From Pseudomonas monsensis (GTDB lineage: Bacteria > Pseudomonadota > Gammaproteobacteria > Pseudomonadales > Pseudomonadaceae), in assembly GCF_014268495.2 (NCBI RefSeq), contig NZ_CP077087.1, positions 2,855,501 through 2,919,500 of the forward strand: a DNA stretch of 64,000 nucleotides, given 5' to 3'. The translations under genes and the position numbers were made by a program. Positions 1 to 8,618 of the stretch are shown piece after piece. Positions within the stretch are counted from its first letter, which is position 1, and each line of letters starts with the position of its first letter. Under the pieces are notes generated by a model. That model did not search any database. It was not told the origin of the DNA and worked only from the letters and a program-made list of their open reading frames with translations.

Positions 1-1
1 T

Positions 2-3000
2 GGCCATATCCAGCACACCGCCACGGGCGTGGCGATCGTCACCGATCCGGGCATTCTCGGCACCATCGGTGAAGTCGACACCAGTGCGCCGGACTCCGGC
101 CAGTACTACATCCGCAACCAGAACACCGTGTCAGGCGATCCGTCGACCACCGGCTGGTTCACCCTGTTCGGGCAATTCTTCGACCACGGCCTGGACTTCA
201 TCAACAAGCCCAACCAGAACGCGACGATCACCATTCCGCTGGCGCCGGACGATCCGCTCTACGGCACGATCGGTCCGGATGGGCAGCCGGTGTATTCGAT
301 CAAGGTCCACCGGGCCTCCGTGGCTGAAGTGGACGGGCAGGGGCAGGCGCAGTACGTCAACCTCGACTCGCCCTACATCGATCAGAACCAGACCTACGGC
401 TCCAATGACGCGGTCACGCAGTTGTTGCGCCAGTGGGTGGCCGATCCCAATCACCCGGGGCAATTCATTGCCGGCGCGGCGCTGTTCGATGGCACGACCC
501 TGAGCGATGAAGCCGCCTGGACACTCAACGGCGTACTGACCCACCAGACCCTGCCGACCTTGAGCGAATTGCGCGCCCATGTGCTGGCCACCGGTCGTGA
601 TGATCTGACCTGGGACGACATCGCCAACTTCCGCGTGCGCGATGCCCATGGGCATGTGCTCGATGCCGATCCCAACACCGCTGGCGTGCAGGCGGTGTAC
701 ACCCGTGAGGCGTTGTTGCTGGACATGAACCCGCACTTCGATGATGCGCACATCGACCAGGCCCGACTGATGTCGCTGGACGCGCACATCACCAGCATCA
801 CCTTCGATGCCAACAACCCTTACGGCATGGTCGTCAATTACGATAATGCCGGGCCGAAGAATCTGTTCAGCTTCGTCAACTTTGCTGATTTCACCATCAG
901 CGCGGCAGCGGGCAGTGCCGATTACGCAGTGGCCAACGAACTGTTGCTGCAATCGGTGGGCGATCACTACATTGCCGGCGACGGACGGGTGAACGAAAAC
1001 TTCGGTCTCACGGCGATCCATCACGTGTTCCACGAAGATCACAATGTGCAGCTGATCAACCTGCAGAACGAAGTGCTGAGCCAGACTGACGTCAATGTCC
1101 GGCACAACTGGCAAGTGCAGATCAGCAATGGCAGCGGCGGTTTTTACAGCGACGCCAATGGCAACTTCACCCTGGCCGACGGCGTCACGGTGTCTTGGGA
1201 TCAGGACAAATTGTTCTACGCCGCCAAACTCACCGTGGAGATGGAATACCAGCACGTGGCGATCGACCAGTACGCCCGGTTGATCACGCCGGATCTGCCC
1301 GAATTCGTCACCTATGACTCGGGGATCAACACCAATATCTCGCTGGAGTACGGTCAGGCCGCATTCCGCTTCGGCCACTCGCAACTGCGCGAGACCATTG
1401 ATGCTCTGGAGAAAAACGCCAGTGGTGGCTACGACCTGACCGGCGCGATCACCCACTATGCGCTGGAGCAGGCGTTTCTCAATCCGGGCGGTTTTGCCGA
1501 AGTGGGACCCACCGCAATTGCGCTGGGGATGACCCGGCAGATCAGCAACGAAATCGATGAGTTCGTCACCCCGGCGTTGCAACAAGGCTTGCTTGGCCAG
1601 CCACTGGACCTGGCGACCATCAACCTGGCGCGTGGTCGGGATCTGGGGTTGCCAACCCTGAACCAGGCACGGCAGCAGATCCACGATGCGCTGATCGCGG
1701 AACGGGCCTCGCCGGCCGGTGCGCAGCACCACACTAACCTGATCGTCGACGGCCTGACGCCCTATACCAGCTGGAGTGACTTCGCCAACAACATGATTCA
1801 CCCCGAGTCGCTGGTGAACTTCATCGCGGCCTATTCGTTCGACGGTGATGTGGCGCACGCCCAGGCGATCATCGATGCCGATGCGACGGGCGTGACCACC
1901 AACTACGCCGGTGGCAGTGTGACGGCAGAGCAAGCGGCCTATTTCCTCTCCGGCGCAGCCGATCCTGCCGGCAATCACGTGGCCGGTTATGACGGTTACA
2001 ACGCGATCGATCTATGGATCGGCGGTCTGGCGGAAAAGCACGTCTATACCGGGCAACTGGGGACCACCTTCAATGCGATCTTCGAGGATCAGATGGAACG
2101 GTTGATGGACGGTGACCGTTTCTACTACCTGTTCCGCCTCGACCTCGGCTTGCCGGCGATGACCAACCTCAACGAGCAGGTGGTCACCGAGCAGTTCAAG
2201 GACATCATCGAACGCACCACCGACGCACGGCACCTGGCCGGGGATGTGTTTGGCTATGCCGACAGCTACATCGAGTTGAGTTACACCGACTCGGGCGCCA
2301 GTCCGACCGCGTACAAGAGCGAGCACAAGTACGGCACGCTCATTGAAGCCAACCACCTGGGGGTCTACTCCACCGGGGGCGTCGGTGGGATTGGTGGCAA
2401 CGGCTTGCTGGTGAGCTTGAGCAATCCGGAAACCCATACCGCGCAAACCTATATCCGTGACTACCGGCCGGATCAGGGCCAGAACCCTGACGGCACCGCA
2501 GCCGTAGGCTACAACTCCCACGAAGTGCTGGTCGGTACCGACTATAACGACTGGCTGGATGCCGGCGACGGCGACGATACGATCTATGGCGAGGGTGGCG
2601 ACGACATCCTCGATGGCAAGTCGGGTGCCGACCATATCTACGGTGGCGCCGGTAACGACGTGATCTACGGTGGCGACATCGAAGACTTCCTCGATGGCGG
2701 GGATGGCGACGACACCATTTATGCCGGGACCAGTGCCGGCGTCCTGGATGTGGTGATCGGCGGCAACGGCAATGACCACCTTTACGGTGAAGCCGGGATC
2801 GACGAACTGTACGGCGGTGCCGGTAACGATTACATCGATGCCGGTGGCGACACCGACCTGGTGCATGGCGGCGACGGCAACGATGAAATCTATGGTGGTG
2901 ACGGCCCGGACATCCTGTTCGGCGAAGACGGCGACGACATCATTTCCGGCGGCTCGACCGGTGACCAGGAGTTCGGCGGTGCCGGCGACGATATTCTCTT

Positions 3001-5425
3001 GCCGGGCCTCGGTGGTGCTCCAGGTCAGGGCGATGGCGATGAGGCCATTGGTGATGTCGGCTTCGACATTGCCGCATTCAGCGATGTGAACATTGCGCTG
3101 GATGCGGCGGCGGATCTGAACAACCAGAATATCGTCGCCGCCCCGGGCACTGGCGTGCTGTTCCAGCCGTTCAACGCCTTGCTCACCGACATTGAAGGGC
3201 TGATCGGTTCGCGCTTCAGTGACAGTCGGCCCAACAGTGCCGTGCCGGCCAATCCGACGGCCGGCCTGATCGGCAGCGCCACCGAGAACTGGCTGATTGG
3301 CGGCAGCGGCGACGACGTCGCCCAAGGCAACGGCGGTAATGATGTAATCGTCGGCGACTCGATCAAACTTGCCGACCTCAATCACTTGCTCGCCAGTCAG
3401 GGCTTTGCCGAGCATTTCACCGGCCTGCAAGCCAGTCGTCCGGATTTCATCCTGGGTGATAACCATGCTGCGCCCGGTACGGCCGATGGCGCAGCCGATA
3501 CCGCGATCCTCAGTGGCAACTTCGCCGACTACAGCATCACCAAGTTCACCGACACCCGTCCGGGGGGCGAGTTGATCACCGCGTTCAAGGTGGTGGATCT
3601 GCGCGTGGGTGCTGCGAATGTCGACGGCACCGACATCGTGATCGGTGTCGAGAAACTGCGCTTCGCCGATCGCACGGTCAATCTGAGCATCACCAACCAT
3701 TTGCCCACCGGCAATGTTGCAGTGTCGGGATTTGCCACCGCGCCCGCCACGCCGAGCCGGCCAGTGCCAACGCAGTATCGGCTGACCGCCAACACGTCGG
3801 CGATTCAAGATGCCGACGGCTTGCCGGGCCCAAGCGGCTTCTCCTATCAATGGCAAGCACTGGTGGGCGCCGCGTGGCTGAACATCGCAGGCGCCAATGC
3901 TTCGACCTTTGCCCCGACCTCGGCGCAGTTTGGTCAGCAGGTGCGAGTGCTGACCACCTACACCGACAATAACGGCACCGTGGAGCAATTGACTTCAGAT
4001 CCGACGGAAGCGGTCGGACGCTTCATCGAGGGCACCAACTTCTTCAGCAATACCCTCAACGGCACCAACTATCAGGACATCCTGATGGGCTATTCAGGTA
4101 ACGACGTGCTCAATGGCGGTCTCGGCTCGGATCTGCTGGATGGCGGTAGCGGCAACGACACGATGCGTGGCAATGTCGGTAACGACGTCTATATGGTCGA
4201 CGCCAATGGCGATGTGGTGCAGGAAAACCTCAATGAGGGCACCGACACTGTGATGTCGTCGATCAGTTACACCCTGGGGGCCAACGTCGAAAACCTGACC
4301 TTGCTCGGCTCGGCCAATATCAATGGCACGGGTAACGCTCTGGACAACGTCATCACCGGCAATAGTGGCAACAACCAGCTCACCGGGCTGGCCGGCAATG
4401 ACACGCTGTCGGGGGGCGGTGGCAACGACACAATGCTGGCGTCGCTCAACGATGGTAACGACCATTATGACGGCGGCGCCGGGACCGACACCTATGACCT
4501 CTCCGCCACCTCGGCGGCGGCCACGGTAGATTTGCAGGCAGGCACCTCAACCAGCACTCAGACCGGCAGTGACACCCTGACCGGCATTGAAAACGTCAAC
4601 GGTGGCTCTGGCAACGATCATATCCTGGGCGACAGCACCAGCAACGTGCTGCAAGGTCAGGGCGGCAATGACTGGCTGGACGGTGGCAGCGGCAACGACA
4701 CGCTGGTGGGTGGGCAAGGCCTGGACAGCGTGTTTGGCGGCCTGGGGAATGACGCTTTGCGCGCCTCGGTCAACGACGGCAACGACAGCTACGACGGTGG
4801 TGGTGACAATGACACATACGACTTGTCGGGTACGTCGGCCAGTGCCACGGTCAACCTGGCGACCGGTCTGGCGAGCAGCTCGCAGACTGGCAACGACACG
4901 CTGATCAACGTTGAAAACGTGATCGGCAGCAGCGGCGCCAACACCTTGACCGGTGATGCTGGCAACAACGTCCTGACGGGGCAGGGCAGCAGCGACACAC
5001 TCGCTGGCGGAGGTGGCAGTGACACGCTCGAGGGCGGCGGCAATCGCGACACCTTGTCCGGCGGCACAGGCAATGATGTGTTCGTTTTCTCTGCCACAGG
5101 CGACTCGGGAACGACGGTTCTCACGCGCGATGTCATCAATGATTTCACTCAGGGGCAGGACCATATTGATCTGTCGCTGATTGACTCGCGAACTTCCGGC
5201 GCCGGTTCGGCCGGTAATCAGGATTTCACGTTCCTCGGCGAATGGAATGGCGTGGGTACCGAGTTCAGCAATCAGTCACAACTGAAGTACCACTTCGTGA
5301 ACGTTGGCGGCGTGGATCACACCTATGTGGAGGGCAATGTAAATTCGGGATCTGGAGCGGATATTCAAATAGATCTGGTTGGGCATGTTGCGCTGACAGC
5401 GAGTGATTTTGTTGGCGTGGTTTGA
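2..5425 (+). CDS. Haem peroxidase-RTX fusion protein, type I secreted (5' partial)
   Basis: The frame is open to the left edge, so the true start lies upstream; GTG at 29 is only the first possible start inside the window. From that codon about 1,798 aa remain. The first ~760 residues are an animal-type haem peroxidase domain: QFFDHGLDF carries the probable distal His (~53) and FRFGHSQLRET the probable proximal haem His (~450). Glycine/aspartate nonapeptide RTX repeats of the GGDGNDxIYGG type follow at ~835-1010, with further blocks at ~1355-1395 and ~1435-1690. The end resembles the serralysin C-terminal domain (GNDVFVF, then DVINDFTQGQDHIDLS). The repeats predict calcium-triggered folding after export, and the architecture predicts a TolC-type ABC exporter, which is not in the window. 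Related very large haem peroxidases are known in Pseudomonas. The natural substrate is not predictable. Confidence 0.9.
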   Translation, partial: GHIQHTATGVAIVTDPGILGTIGEVDTSAPDSGQYYIRNQNTVSGDPSTTGWFTLFGQFFDHGLDFINKPNQNATITIPLAPDDPLYGTIGPDGQPVYSIKVHRASVAEVDGQGQAQYVNLDSPYIDQNQTYGSNDAVTQLLRQWVADPNHPGQFIAGAALFDGTTLSDEAAWTLNGVLTHQTLPTLSELRAHVLATGRDDLTWDDIANFRVRDAHGHVLDADPNTAGVQAVYTREALLLDMNPHFDDAHIDQARLMSLDAHITSITFDANNPYGMVVNYDNAGPKNLFSFVNFADFTISAAAGSADYAVANELLLQSVGDHYIAGDGRVNENFGLTAIHHVFHEDHNVQLINLQNEVLSQTDVNVRHNWQVQISNGSGGFYSDANGNFTLADGVTVSWDQDKLFYAAKLTVEMEYQHVAIDQYARLITPDLPEFVTYDSGINTNISLEYGQAAFRFGHSQLRETIDALEKNASGGYDLTGAITHYALEQAFLNPGGFAEVGPTAIALGMTRQISNEIDEFVTPALQQGLLGQPLDLATINLARGRDLGLPTLNQARQQIHDALIAERASPAGAQHHTNLIVDGLTPYTSWSDFANNMIHPESLVNFIAAYSFDGDVAHAQAIIDADATGVTTNYAGGSVTAEQAAYFLSGAADPAGNHVAGYDGYNAIDLWIGGLAEKHVYTGQLGTTFNAIFEDQMERLMDGDRFYYLFRLDLGLPAMTNLNEQVVTEQFKDIIERTTDARHLAGDVFGYADSYIELSYTDSGASPTAYKSEHKYGTLIEANHLGVYSTGGVGGIGGNGLLVSLSNPETHTAQTYIRDYRPDQGQNPDGTAAVGYNSHEVLVGTDYNDWLDAGDGDDTIYGEGGDDILDGKSGADHIYGGAGNDVIYGGDIEDFLDGGDGDDTIYAGTSAGVLDVVIGGNGNDHLYGEAGIDELYGGAGNDYIDAGGDTDLVHGGDGNDEIYGGDGPDILFGEDGDDIISGGSTGDQEFGGAGDDILLPGLGGAPGQGDGDEAIGDVGFDIAAFSDVNIALDAAADLNNQNIVAAPGTGVLFQPFNALLTDIEGLIGSRFSDSRPNSAVPANPTAGLIGSATENWLIGGSGDDVAQGNGGNDVIVGDSIKLADLNHLLASQGFAEHFTGLQASRPDFILGDNHAAPGTADGAADTAILSGNFADYSITKFTDTRPGGELITAFKVVDLRVGAANVDGTDIVIGVEKLRFADRTVNLSITNHLPTGNVAVSGFATAPATPSRPVPTQYRLTANTSAIQDADGLPGPSGFSYQWQALVGAAWLNIAGANASTFAPTSAQFGQQVRVLTTYTDNNGTVEQLTSDPTEAVGRFIEGTNFFSNTLNGTNYQDILMGYSGNDVLNGGLGSDLLDGGSGNDTMRGNVGNDVYMVDANGDVVQENLNEGTDTVMSSISYTLGANVENLTLLGSANINGTGNALDNVITGNSGNNQLTGLAGNDTLSGGGGNDTMLASLNDGNDHYDGGAGTDTYDLSATSAAATVDLQAGTSTSTQTGSDTLTGIENVNGGSGNDHILGDSTSNVLQGQGGNDWLDGGSGNDTLVGGQGLDSVFGGLGNDALRASVNDGNDSYDGGGDNDTYDLSGTSASATVNLATGLASSSQTGNDTLINVENVIGSSGANTLTGDAGNNVLTGQGSSDTLAGGGGSDTLEGGGNRDTLSGGTGNDVFVFSATGDSGTTVLTRDVINDFTQGQDHIDLSLIDSRTSGAGSAGNQDFTFLGEWNGVGTEFSNQSQLKYHFVNVGGVDHTYVEGNVNSGSGADIQIDLVGHVALTASDFVGVV

Positions 5426-5438
5426 ATCGGCAACCGGT

Positions 5439-5475
5439 AAAAAAGGCGCCCACCTCAGGAAAGGGGCGCCTTTTT
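5439..5475 (+). terminator. Rho-independent terminator after the haem peroxidase gene
   Basis: An inverted repeat pairs AAAAAGGCGCC with GGCGCCTTTTT across a short loop and ends in a T run, 14 nt after the peroxidase stop codon. It is symmetrical enough to serve the convergent esterase gene too. Confidence 0.85.
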
Positions 5476-5545
5476 CGTGAACGGCACTTGGCGGTCAAGG
5501 AATTGAGTTCGGCACCGGCTGAATCAAATCCTCACGCAAGGCCGC

Positions 5546-6364
5546 TCAGCGGTTGAGGAACGCCAACAGATCCTCATTCAACGCCTGCGCATGCGTCACT
5601 GCAAACCCGTGCGGCGCACCGGCGTAGACCTTCAGTTCAGCGCCCTTGATCTGTGCCGCCGCCTGTTTGCCGGTGGTTTCGAACGGGACGATCTGGTCGC
5701 CGTCGCCGTGGATCACCAGGGTCGGCACGTCGATTTTGCTCATGTCCGGGCGGAAGTCGGTTTCCGAGAACGCGGTGACGCAATCCACTGTGCCTTTGAG
5801 CGAGGCCATCAGCGCGATGTTCAGGGTTTGCGTGAGCACGCCATCGGAGACTTTCTGGCCTTGGTTGGTGCCATAGAACGGTGCGGCAAAATCGGCAATG
5901 AACTGTGCGCGATCTTTCAGCAGGCCCGCCTTGATGCCGTCGAACACCGACTTGTCGACGCCTTGCGGGAAGTCGGCTTTCTGGCCGAACAACGGCGTCA
6001 CCGCGCCCAGCAGCACCAGGCCAGCCACCCGCTCGCTGCCGTGCCGGGCGATGTAGCGGCTGACGTCGCCGCCGCCCATGGAGAAGCCCACCAGGGTGAC
6101 TTCGCGCAGGTCCAGGTGCTTGATCAGCTGCGCGATGTCATCGGCGAAGGTGTCGTAGTCGTAACCGTGCCAAGGCTGTTCGGAACGGCCAAAGCCGCGA
6201 CGGTCGAAGGCAATGGTGCGGTAACCGCGGCTGCTCAGGTATTCCATCTGGTATTCCCACATGTCCGCATCCAGCGGCCAGCCGTGGCTGAACAACACGG
6301 GCTTACCGCTGCCCCAGTCCTTGTAATAGATTTCGATGCCGTCGTGAGTGAAGAACGTGCTCAT
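5546..6364 (-). CDS. Arylesterase / non-haem chloroperoxidase-type alpha/beta hydrolase
   Basis: The product is 272 aa, the usual length for cofactor-free haloperoxidase/arylesterases, and from memory it is very like the P. fluorescens arylesterase PFE over its whole length. The nucleophile elbow is GFSMGG with Ser95. The acid is Asp223 in HGDGDQIVP and the base is His252 in PHGFAVTH. The oxyanion-hole region is SHGWPLD. There is no signal peptide, so it should be cytoplasmic. Such enzymes hydrolyse small aryl esters and show promiscuous perhydrolase activity with peroxide. The start is supported by AAGGAG just upstream of the ATG. It is convergent with the peroxidase gene and appears monocistronic. 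Confidence 0.93.
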   Translation of the reverse strand: MSTFFTHDGIEIYYKDWGSGKPVLFSHGWPLDADMWEYQMEYLSSRGYRTIAFDRRGFGRSEQPWHGYDYDTFADDIAQLIKHLDLREVTLVGFSMGGGDVSRYIARHGSERVAGLVLLGAVTPLFGQKADFPQGVDKSVFDGIKAGLLKDRAQFIADFAAPFYGTNQGQKVSDGVLTQTLNIALMASLKGTVDCVTAFSETDFRPDMSKIDVPTLVIHGDGDQIVPFETTGKQAAAQIKGAELKVYAGAPHGFAVTHAQALNEDLLAFLNR

Positions 6365-6815
6365 GAAAACTCCTTGCGTCAGGGTTCGCTGATGGGCGTG
6401 CAGATGCCGGAATGGCAGCCTTCACTATCTGCGCAAAGCAGGCGGGCGACTTGTATGCAGGTGCTGGGTTGCAATGACGTCTGATTGATCGCCAGGTTCT
6501 TTGGTGCAACTTCGAGCGATTATTCGAGGGAGTATGAAGGCGTGAAACGCAGAAGCCTGCAGGGCAATGCCTGTCCGCTGGCCGGCCCCTGCAAACCGTG
6601 ATCGTCGCGTTGTCGCAATGGGGCGGGGTTCATGTACGCGCCGGGTGAGCCAGGTTCGGTGATGGTCGATGCATAACATCGACAGCCGATTCGCAAACGG
6701 GAACTCAGGTCTGCAGAGGGTCGCTTATTGGCGCCCGATGAGGTGGCCACCCGGCTTGCTGTAGAACACTGGGGAAAACCCGCACGAATCCCCGACAGAC
6801 GGTAGAAACTTAAGT
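6365..6815. other. Intergenic region between divergent esterase and cdiB genes
   Basis: About 520 nt separate the two divergent start codons. The right-hand ~90 nt hold the cdiB promoter (separate entry). I see no convincing gene, RNA or mobile element in the rest; small ORFs here have no ribosome-binding site or recognisable product. Confidence 0.5.
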
Positions 6816-6844
6816 TTGACGTCAAAATGATGGCCATCTAATAT
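6816..6844 (+). promoter_or_regulatory. Probable sigma-70 promoter of cdiB-cdiA (copy 1)
   Basis: TTGACG and TAATAT are separated by exactly 17 nt, 43 nt before the cdiB start codon. The same block, with a few substitutions, is repeated upstream of the cdiB relic at 23861-23889, and the hexamers and spacing are conserved in both. That conservation is what raises this above a chance match. Confidence 0.6.
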
Positions 6845-6887
6845 CGCGCCATTATTTTGATATCACTTTCGTCTCGAGGGATCGAAC

Positions 6888-8594
6888 ATGTCCTCACCCG
6901 CCCTCGCGGCGCGGCTGTGCGCAGTTTTGCTGTGCCTGTCTCCGCTTCAAATTGCGTTTGCCGCCCCCACCCCCGGGGAAACCGATCTGATTCGCGATCG
7001 CCAGAACCGTTTGCTCGAAGAGCAGCAACGGCGACTGGAAGAACTCAAGGACCTGCCGGGTAAAGAAGCCAAACCTGCGCCACCGACGGCGCCCACGGAT
7101 AGCCGTTGCTTTCTGATCAAGGACATCGAACTCAAGGGCGCCGACAGCCTCTCCGAGCGCGACAGGAACAGCCTGCTCAAACCCTACATCGGTGAATGTC
7201 TCGGTGTGCCGCAACTCAACGCGTTGCTGAAAGTCATCACCGACTACTACATCGAGAAGGGGCTGGTCACCAGTCGCGCCTACCTGCCACAGCAGGACCT
7301 GTCCGCCGGCCACCTGAAAGTGCTGGTGGTCGAAGGCAAACTCGAAGGCCTCAAGGGCGCCGAGAACAGCAAGCTGTCGGACCGCGAACTGGCGATGGCA
7401 TTTCCTGGCAAGACCGGTGAGCTGGTCAATCTGCGCGAAATCGAGCAGATGGTCGATCAGCTCAATCGCCTGCCGTCCAATCAGGCCAAGATGGAGCTGT
7501 CACCGGGCGAGAATGTGGGTGGCAGCACGGTGCTGGTGACCAATACCCCGCAAAAACCCTGGCGTGCCGGCCTTTCGCGCAGCAACGATGGCCAGCGCAG
7601 CACCGGCGAGCAGCAGTGGGGCACGACGTTCGATTGGGACAGCCCGCTGGGCCTGGCCGATCAGTTGAGCCTGCGTGGCGGTCACGATGCGATGACCGAT
7701 CACCAGCACACTTCCAGCAACGCCATGCTCAACTACAACCTGCCGTGGGGCTGGTGGAACTTCACCTACACCTACAGCCAGAGCGACTACCGCTCGCAGA
7801 TCGCCGCCAACGGTTACAACTTCAAACAGACCGGCGACAGCGAAAACCACCAGGTACGCGCCGAGCGGGTGATTTATCGCGATGCCGTCAGCAAGACCTC
7901 GCTCAGCACCGGCCTGTCGTACCTGCGCACCAACAACTTCATCGAAGACAGCAAGCTCAAGCTCAGCAGCAATCGCATCAGTGAAGCGCAGTTCGGCATC
8001 AACCATGGCCGTCGCATCGGCAATGCTTTCGTCAACTTCGATATGGGCATGCAGGAAGGCATCGGCGCGTTCGACGCCCAGGGCAGTCACGATCCGGGTC
8101 CGGGCGAACCGGATGCGCGCTACCGCAAATACACCGCGACCGTGAGCTATCTGCAGCCGTTCAAGCTGTGGGGTGAGTCGCTCAGTTTCAGCAGCCTGAT
8201 GACCGGCCAGCGCAGCGAAGATGTGCTGTTCAGCCCGCAGCGCACCAGCCTTGGGGGCTCGTCGTCGATTCGCGGTTACAAGGATCAGTCGTTGTCCGGC
8301 GACAGCGGCGGTTACTGGCGCAACGATCTGCGCTGGGCGCGTCCGGTCACGGCCCAATGGCTGCAACCGGTGTTCAGCGAATACGGCACCAGCATCGGCT
8401 ATGACCAGGGCGTGATCCAGAACGGTCGCTACAACGGTGATCAGCACGGGCGCATGTCGAGCAACTCGCTGGAACTGTTCGCCCGCGGCCAGCACGTCGC
8501 CGCCAGCGTGACATTCGCCCATTCCCTGGAACGACCGGATGTGCTCACCGAGCGCGAAGCACCGATCTATTTCCGCCTGGATTTCTTCATCTAA
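6888..8594 (+). CDS. cdiB: Two-partner secretion outer-membrane transporter (CdiB/FhaC/ShlB family)
   Basis: The 568-aa product has a Sec signal peptide (residues ~1-25, ending in FAA), a short Gln/Glu/Arg-rich segment, then a POTRA-type region (~70-150) followed by a ShlB-type 16-strand beta-barrel. The family hallmark RGY is at 462-464 in SSSIRGYKD, in the loop that enters the barrel. The last residue is an aromatic-rich beta-strand end (YFRLDFFI), as expected for BAM recognition. Its role is to bind the TPS domain of the partner exoprotein in the periplasm and thread it through the outer membrane. cdiA begins 24 nt downstream, so the order is B-A-I. It is the only intact TpsB here and probably serves both exoproteins. 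Confidence 0.95.
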   Translation: MSSPALAARLCAVLLCLSPLQIAFAAPTPGETDLIRDRQNRLLEEQQRRLEELKDLPGKEAKPAPPTAPTDSRCFLIKDIELKGADSLSERDRNSLLKPYIGECLGVPQLNALLKVITDYYIEKGLVTSRAYLPQQDLSAGHLKVLVVEGKLEGLKGAENSKLSDRELAMAFPGKTGELVNLREIEQMVDQLNRLPSNQAKMELSPGENVGGSTVLVTNTPQKPWRAGLSRSNDGQRSTGEQQWGTTFDWDSPLGLADQLSLRGGHDAMTDHQHTSSNAMLNYNLPWGWWNFTYTYSQSDYRSQIAANGYNFKQTGDSENHQVRAERVIYRDAVSKTSLSTGLSYLRTNNFIEDSKLKLSSNRISEAQFGINHGRRIGNAFVNFDMGMQEGIGAFDAQGSHDPGPGEPDARYRKYTATVSYLQPFKLWGESLSFSSLMTGQRSEDVLFSPQRTSLGGSSSIRGYKDQSLSGDSGGYWRNDLRWARPVTAQWLQPVFSEYGTSIGYDQGVIQNGRYNGDQHGRMSSNSLELFARGQHVAASVTFAHSLERPDVLTEREAPIYFRLDFFI

Positions 8595-8618
8595 TTACAG
8601 CCTTTCGGGATCATCGAC

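Noticed and set aside
131..3988. Long minus-strand frames opposite the haem peroxidase-RTX gene
   Set aside because: Antisense shadows of the Gly/Asp-rich repeats in a GC-rich gene.
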